Part shown: one piece after another, positions 32,447-34,374 of the stretch
How the letters are laid out: each line of letters opens with the position of its first letter
Position numbering within the stretch: the first letter of the stretch is position 1
Source of the DNA: an uncultured Thermomicrobiales bacterium
Lineage (GTDB): Bacteria > Chloroflexota > Chloroflexia > Thermomicrobiales > UBA6265
Assembly: GCA_902806355.1 (NCBI GenBank)
Contig: CADCWI010000034.1
Span: forward strand, 1 to 34,374
Length of the DNA stretch: 34,374 bases
Direction of reading: 5' to 3'
The notes under the pieces: generated by a model
The model's database searches: none
Told to the model about the DNA's origin: nothing
The model's input: the letters and a program-made list of their open reading frames with translations, nothing else
Program-made: the position numbers and the translations under genes

Positions 32447-33811
32447 ATGGCAACCTGGATCGATGACGCGATCTTCTATCACATCTATCCACTCGGTCTG
32501 CTCGACGCCCCCCGGGAGAATGACCGCGGCGCTGAACCCGTCTCTCGGCTGGGCGATCTTGCCGTGTGGGGAGAGCATATCCGCTCGCTCGGTTGCAATG
32601 CGGTCTACCTCGGGCCGGTGTTCGAATCCAGCACGCATGGATACGACACGGTCGATTACCACATGGTGGACCGCCGCCTGGGAACGAACGATGACCTCCG
32701 AGTCCTCATCGAGGGATGGCATGGTCTCGGGCTGAAGGTCGTGCTGGATGGTGTGTTCAACCACGTCAGCCGTGACTTCCCCGCCTTTCAGGACCTGCTG
32801 GAGCACGGCGAATCATCCGCGTACCGGGACTGGTTCGCACACGTGGATTTCGGGGTGCGGAGCCCGCGTGGTGATGCCTTCACCTACGATGCCTGGGCCG
32901 GCAACTACGAGCTTGTCACCCTTGATCTCGCGCACCCCGATGTCCGCGAGTATCACTTCACGTCGGTCCGAATGTGGTTCGAGGCATTCGGCATTGATGG
33001 CATTCGGATCGATACCGCTGACGTGATCGACCTCACCTTCCTGCACGATCTCGCCGCGGTGGCGCGGGAAGCGCATCCGGATTGCTGGCTGATGGGCGAA
33101 GTCGTCCACCAGGACTACCGGGCGTGGACCGCCCCGGACATGCTTGACTCCTGCACGAATTACGAGTGCTTCAAGGGGCTCTATTCATCGTTCAACGACC
33201 GCAACATGCATGAGATCGGCTGGTCGTTGAACCGGCAGTTTGGAGCGGAAGGCATCTATCGCGATCTCAGGCTCTACAACTTCGCCGACAATCACGATGT
33301 CAACCGGGTTGCCAGCCTGCTCGATCGACAGCAAGATCTCGCTCCGCTCTACGCCCTGCTGTTCACCATGCCGGGCGTGCCCTCCATCTACTACGGCAGC
33401 GAGTGGGGAATCAAGGGCGAGAAGCGCGACGGTGACGACCGTGCGCTGCGCCCGGCGCTGACCTTGCCGCCATCGCCGGAAGTGAACGCCCAGCCCTGGC
33501 TCCCGGTCTACATCGCGTCGCTTGCGCAGACCCGGATCAGCTCTCCCGCGCTGACAAATGGAGACTACACGCAGGTCCACGTCGCCCCGGAACAGCTCGC
33601 CTTTATCCGGCGTGTGGAAAAGGATGTCGCCCTCGTCGTCGTCAACGCTGGGGAAGGCGAGGTGTCCATCGATCTTGAGGGTGACATCCCTGACGGAACG
33701 GTGCTGCTCGATCGCCTCGACCCGACCGTCTCCGCGACCGTCCAGGGAGGATCGCTCCCGATCTCGCTCGCACCCAGTTCCGCGCGCATCCTCACCGGCC
33801 GCATCGCTTAG
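32447..33811 (+). CDS. GH13 alpha-amylase family glycoside hydrolase
   Basis: A 454-aa (beta/alpha)8-barrel enzyme acting on alpha-glucosidic bonds. Conserved regions are I DGVFNHVS (101-108), II GIRIDTADV (185-193, nucleophile D189), III GEVVH (E218, acid/base) and IV FADNHDVNR (279-287, D284 transition-state stabiliser). A short beta-sandwich closes the C-terminus. There is no signal peptide and no N-terminal domain, so it is an intracellular enzyme of small-oligosaccharide type (neopullulanase, cyclomaltodextrinase or alpha-glucosidase-like). The frame extends to 32363, but the added residues come from the REP-like repeat. ATG 32447 has CGAGGA 7 bases before it. Confidence 0.93.
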   Translation: MATWIDDAIFYHIYPLGLLDAPRENDRGAEPVSRLGDLAVWGEHIRSLGCNAVYLGPVFESSTHGYDTVDYHMVDRRLGTNDDLRVLIEGWHGLGLKVVLDGVFNHVSRDFPAFQDLLEHGESSAYRDWFAHVDFGVRSPRGDAFTYDAWAGNYELVTLDLAHPDVREYHFTSVRMWFEAFGIDGIRIDTADVIDLTFLHDLAAVAREAHPDCWLMGEVVHQDYRAWTAPDMLDSCTNYECFKGLYSSFNDRNMHEIGWSLNRQFGAEGIYRDLRLYNFADNHDVNRVASLLDRQQDLAPLYALLFTMPGVPSIYYGSEWGIKGEKRDGDDRALRPALTLPPSPEVNAQPWLPVYIASLAQTRISSPALTNGDYTQVHVAPEQLAFIRRVEKDVALVVVNAGEGEVSIDLEGDIPDGTVLLDRLDPTVSATVQGGSLPISLAPSSARILTGRIA

Positions 33812-33837
33812 CGCGCAATGATGGGAAGAGGCAAAGA

Positions 33838-33866
33838 TTGACCTGTGTGCCCGCGCTTGGTATCCT
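33838..33866 (+). promoter_or_regulatory. Promoter of the erm-like gene
   Basis: TTGACC (33838-33843), 17-base spacer, TATCCT (33861-33866). The -35 matches at 5 of 6 positions and the -10 at 4 of 6, at optimal spacing. Predicted transcription starts near 33873, leaving a leader of about 257 bases before ATG 34130. Confidence 0.6.
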
Positions 33867-34129
33867 GCGCTTCAGGAAGTGAGCGACGTGCAGATGGCCA
33901 GTGTCTTCAACAACGGACGAGTTCGAATTCGCGGGGAGTCCTCCGCGGTTCGGGATCGAGCAGGGCAACGCCTGTCTCGTCGTCCGGTCTGGTCTGCACA
34001 CACCTCCTGACCCTTTCCTGAATCGCAATCGAGGACTCCCAGCGAACGTCGCATCCGCATCAGGCGGGGCGGCGCTTTTCATGTCTGTCGCGCCTTATTG
34101 GGCGCGCGGATGTCGCCAGGGAGCACTCC
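33867..34129 (+). promoter_or_regulatory. Structured leader of the erm-like gene, candidate attenuator
   Basis: It contains competing pairings. Arm b GGGAGTCCTC (33934-33943) pairs perfectly with b' GAGGACTCCC (34031-34040). TTCAGGAA (33871-33878), which is the leader-ORF Shine-Dalgarno region, pairs with TTCCTGAA (34015-34022). CTCCC (34036-34040, part of b') pairs with GGGAG (34119-34123), the erm Shine-Dalgarno. GCATCCGC (34051-34058) pairs with GCGGATGT (34106-34113). CGCGCC (34089-34094) pairs with GGCGCG (34101-34106). Using b' for arm b excludes its use on the Shine-Dalgarno. This is the layout of a translational attenuator, known for erm genes, but which state is the drug-induced one is not determined. 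Confidence 0.4.
33888..34010 (+). CDS. Possible leader peptide of the erm-like gene
   Basis: GTG 33888 (or ATG 33894) opens a 40-codon (38-codon) frame ending at TGA 34008-34010, with AGGAAG about 10 bases before the GTG. The product starts VQMASVFNNGRVRIRGE. The RVRIR segment (33918-33932) holds two overlapping Arg-X-Arg motifs, a pattern at which macrolide-bound ribosomes are known to stall (ErmDL carries RLR). Arm b of the leader begins 2 bases after it. The product is otherwise unremarkable, and the ORF could be chance in GC-rich DNA. Confidence 0.35.
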   Translation: MQMASVFNNGRVRIRGESSAVRDRAGQRLSRRPVWSAHTS

Positions 34130-34374
34130 ATGTCCCAGCATCACCGGTCCGATATCGGTCACACCCAGAATTTCCTGCGCAGCCCTCAAGTCGTCCAACG
34201 GATCGTCGACTTCGCCGGCATCGAGCACGACGACCTCGTAGTCGAGATCGGTCCGGGCAAGGGCATCATCACCAATGCCCTCGTCCGCCGGAGCGATCGG
34301 GTGCTGGCGATCGAGAAGGACCCTCATTACGTCGATCTGCTGACCCGGCGCTTCGCGGACTGCCCGAGCGTTAC
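34130..34374 (+). CDS. rRNA adenine N6-methyltransferase, Erm type (5' end only)
   Basis: The first 81 codons run off the right edge. HTQNFL (11-16) is the N-terminal signature of the Erm/KsgA family, VVEIGPGKGIIT (37-48) is SAM motif I, and LAIEKD (E62) the ribose-binding acidic residue. The opening SDIGHTQNFLRSPQVVQRIV and GKGIIT resemble Erm 23S rRNA A2058 methyltransferases more than KsgA, though KsgA/RsmA cannot be excluded without the C-terminus. Erm methylation blocks macrolides, lincosamides and streptogramin B. ATG 34130 has AGGGAG 6 bases upstream. It is preceded by its own promoter and a structured leader, which also favours Erm over the housekeeping KsgA. Confidence 0.8.
   Translation, partial: MSQHHRSDIGHTQNFLRSPQVVQRIVDFAGIEHDDLVVEIGPGKGIITNALVRRSDRVLAIEKDPHYVDLLTRRFADCPSV

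Noticed and set aside
33918..33935. GTTCGAATTC as a tRNA T-loop
   Set aside because: No acceptor, D or anticodon stem can be drawn around it. Other GTTCGA matches (10661, 12526, 32622) also fail.

Overview
The window is high-GC bacterial chromosomal DNA with many GTG starts, clear Shine-Dalgarno sites and intergenic gaps filled by short dispersed repeats. The protein set fits a Chloroflexota bacterium, most likely of the Thermomicrobia: complex I subunits with long charged tails, a class III aminotransferase with a four-cysteine insert, many Gfo/Idh/MocA, PhyH and SDR enzymes, and a TipAS-type MerR regulator. This placement is inference from protein style, because there is no rRNA or marker gene to confirm it.

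Layout. Bases 1-17300 are a patchwork of single genes and short operons: a class III aminotransferase (-), a DsrE-like CxxC protein (+), a uridine-kinase-like P-loop protein (-), a PhyH dioxygenase, a Gfo/Idh/MocA oxidoreductase, an aldo/keto reductase and a nucleotidyltransferase (+). These are followed by an APH-fold kinase broken by a one-base frameshift at a C6 run, a MerR/TipAS regulator with a textbook MerR operator, an SDR and a VOC enzyme with a decayed VOC fragment between them, a Ktr/Trk potassium-uptake pair, and an RraA-like protein in operon with an EEP-fold hydrolase. Bases 18356-29901 hold respiratory complex I genes in the order nuoA-B-C-D-H-J-K-L-M-N. The nuoE, F, G and I genes are absent from the window, so the peripheral arm needs genes elsewhere. 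The cluster ends in a 16-bp perfect bidirectional terminator facing an FkbM methyltransferase. It is followed by a NUDIX hydrolase, an 838-base gap with a possible frameshifted small gene and a REP-like double palindrome, a GH13 glycosidase, and the 5' end of an Erm-type rRNA adenine methyltransferase.

The most interesting region is the right edge. The erm-like gene has a good promoter (TTGACC-17-TATCCT) and a roughly 260-nt leader. The leader contains a possible 40-codon ORF with an Arg-Val-Arg-Ile-Arg motif and several mutually exclusive inverted repeats, one of which can cover the erm Shine-Dalgarno. This looks like an antibiotic-responsive attenuator of undescribed type, although the sign of regulation cannot be settled from sequence. 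Second-rank items are the MerR operator, the histidine-rich loop in NuoM, two families of dispersed extragenic repeats, and the frameshifted kinase, which keeps its promoter and RBS.

No rRNA, tRNA, CRISPR array, transposase or prophage gene was seen.
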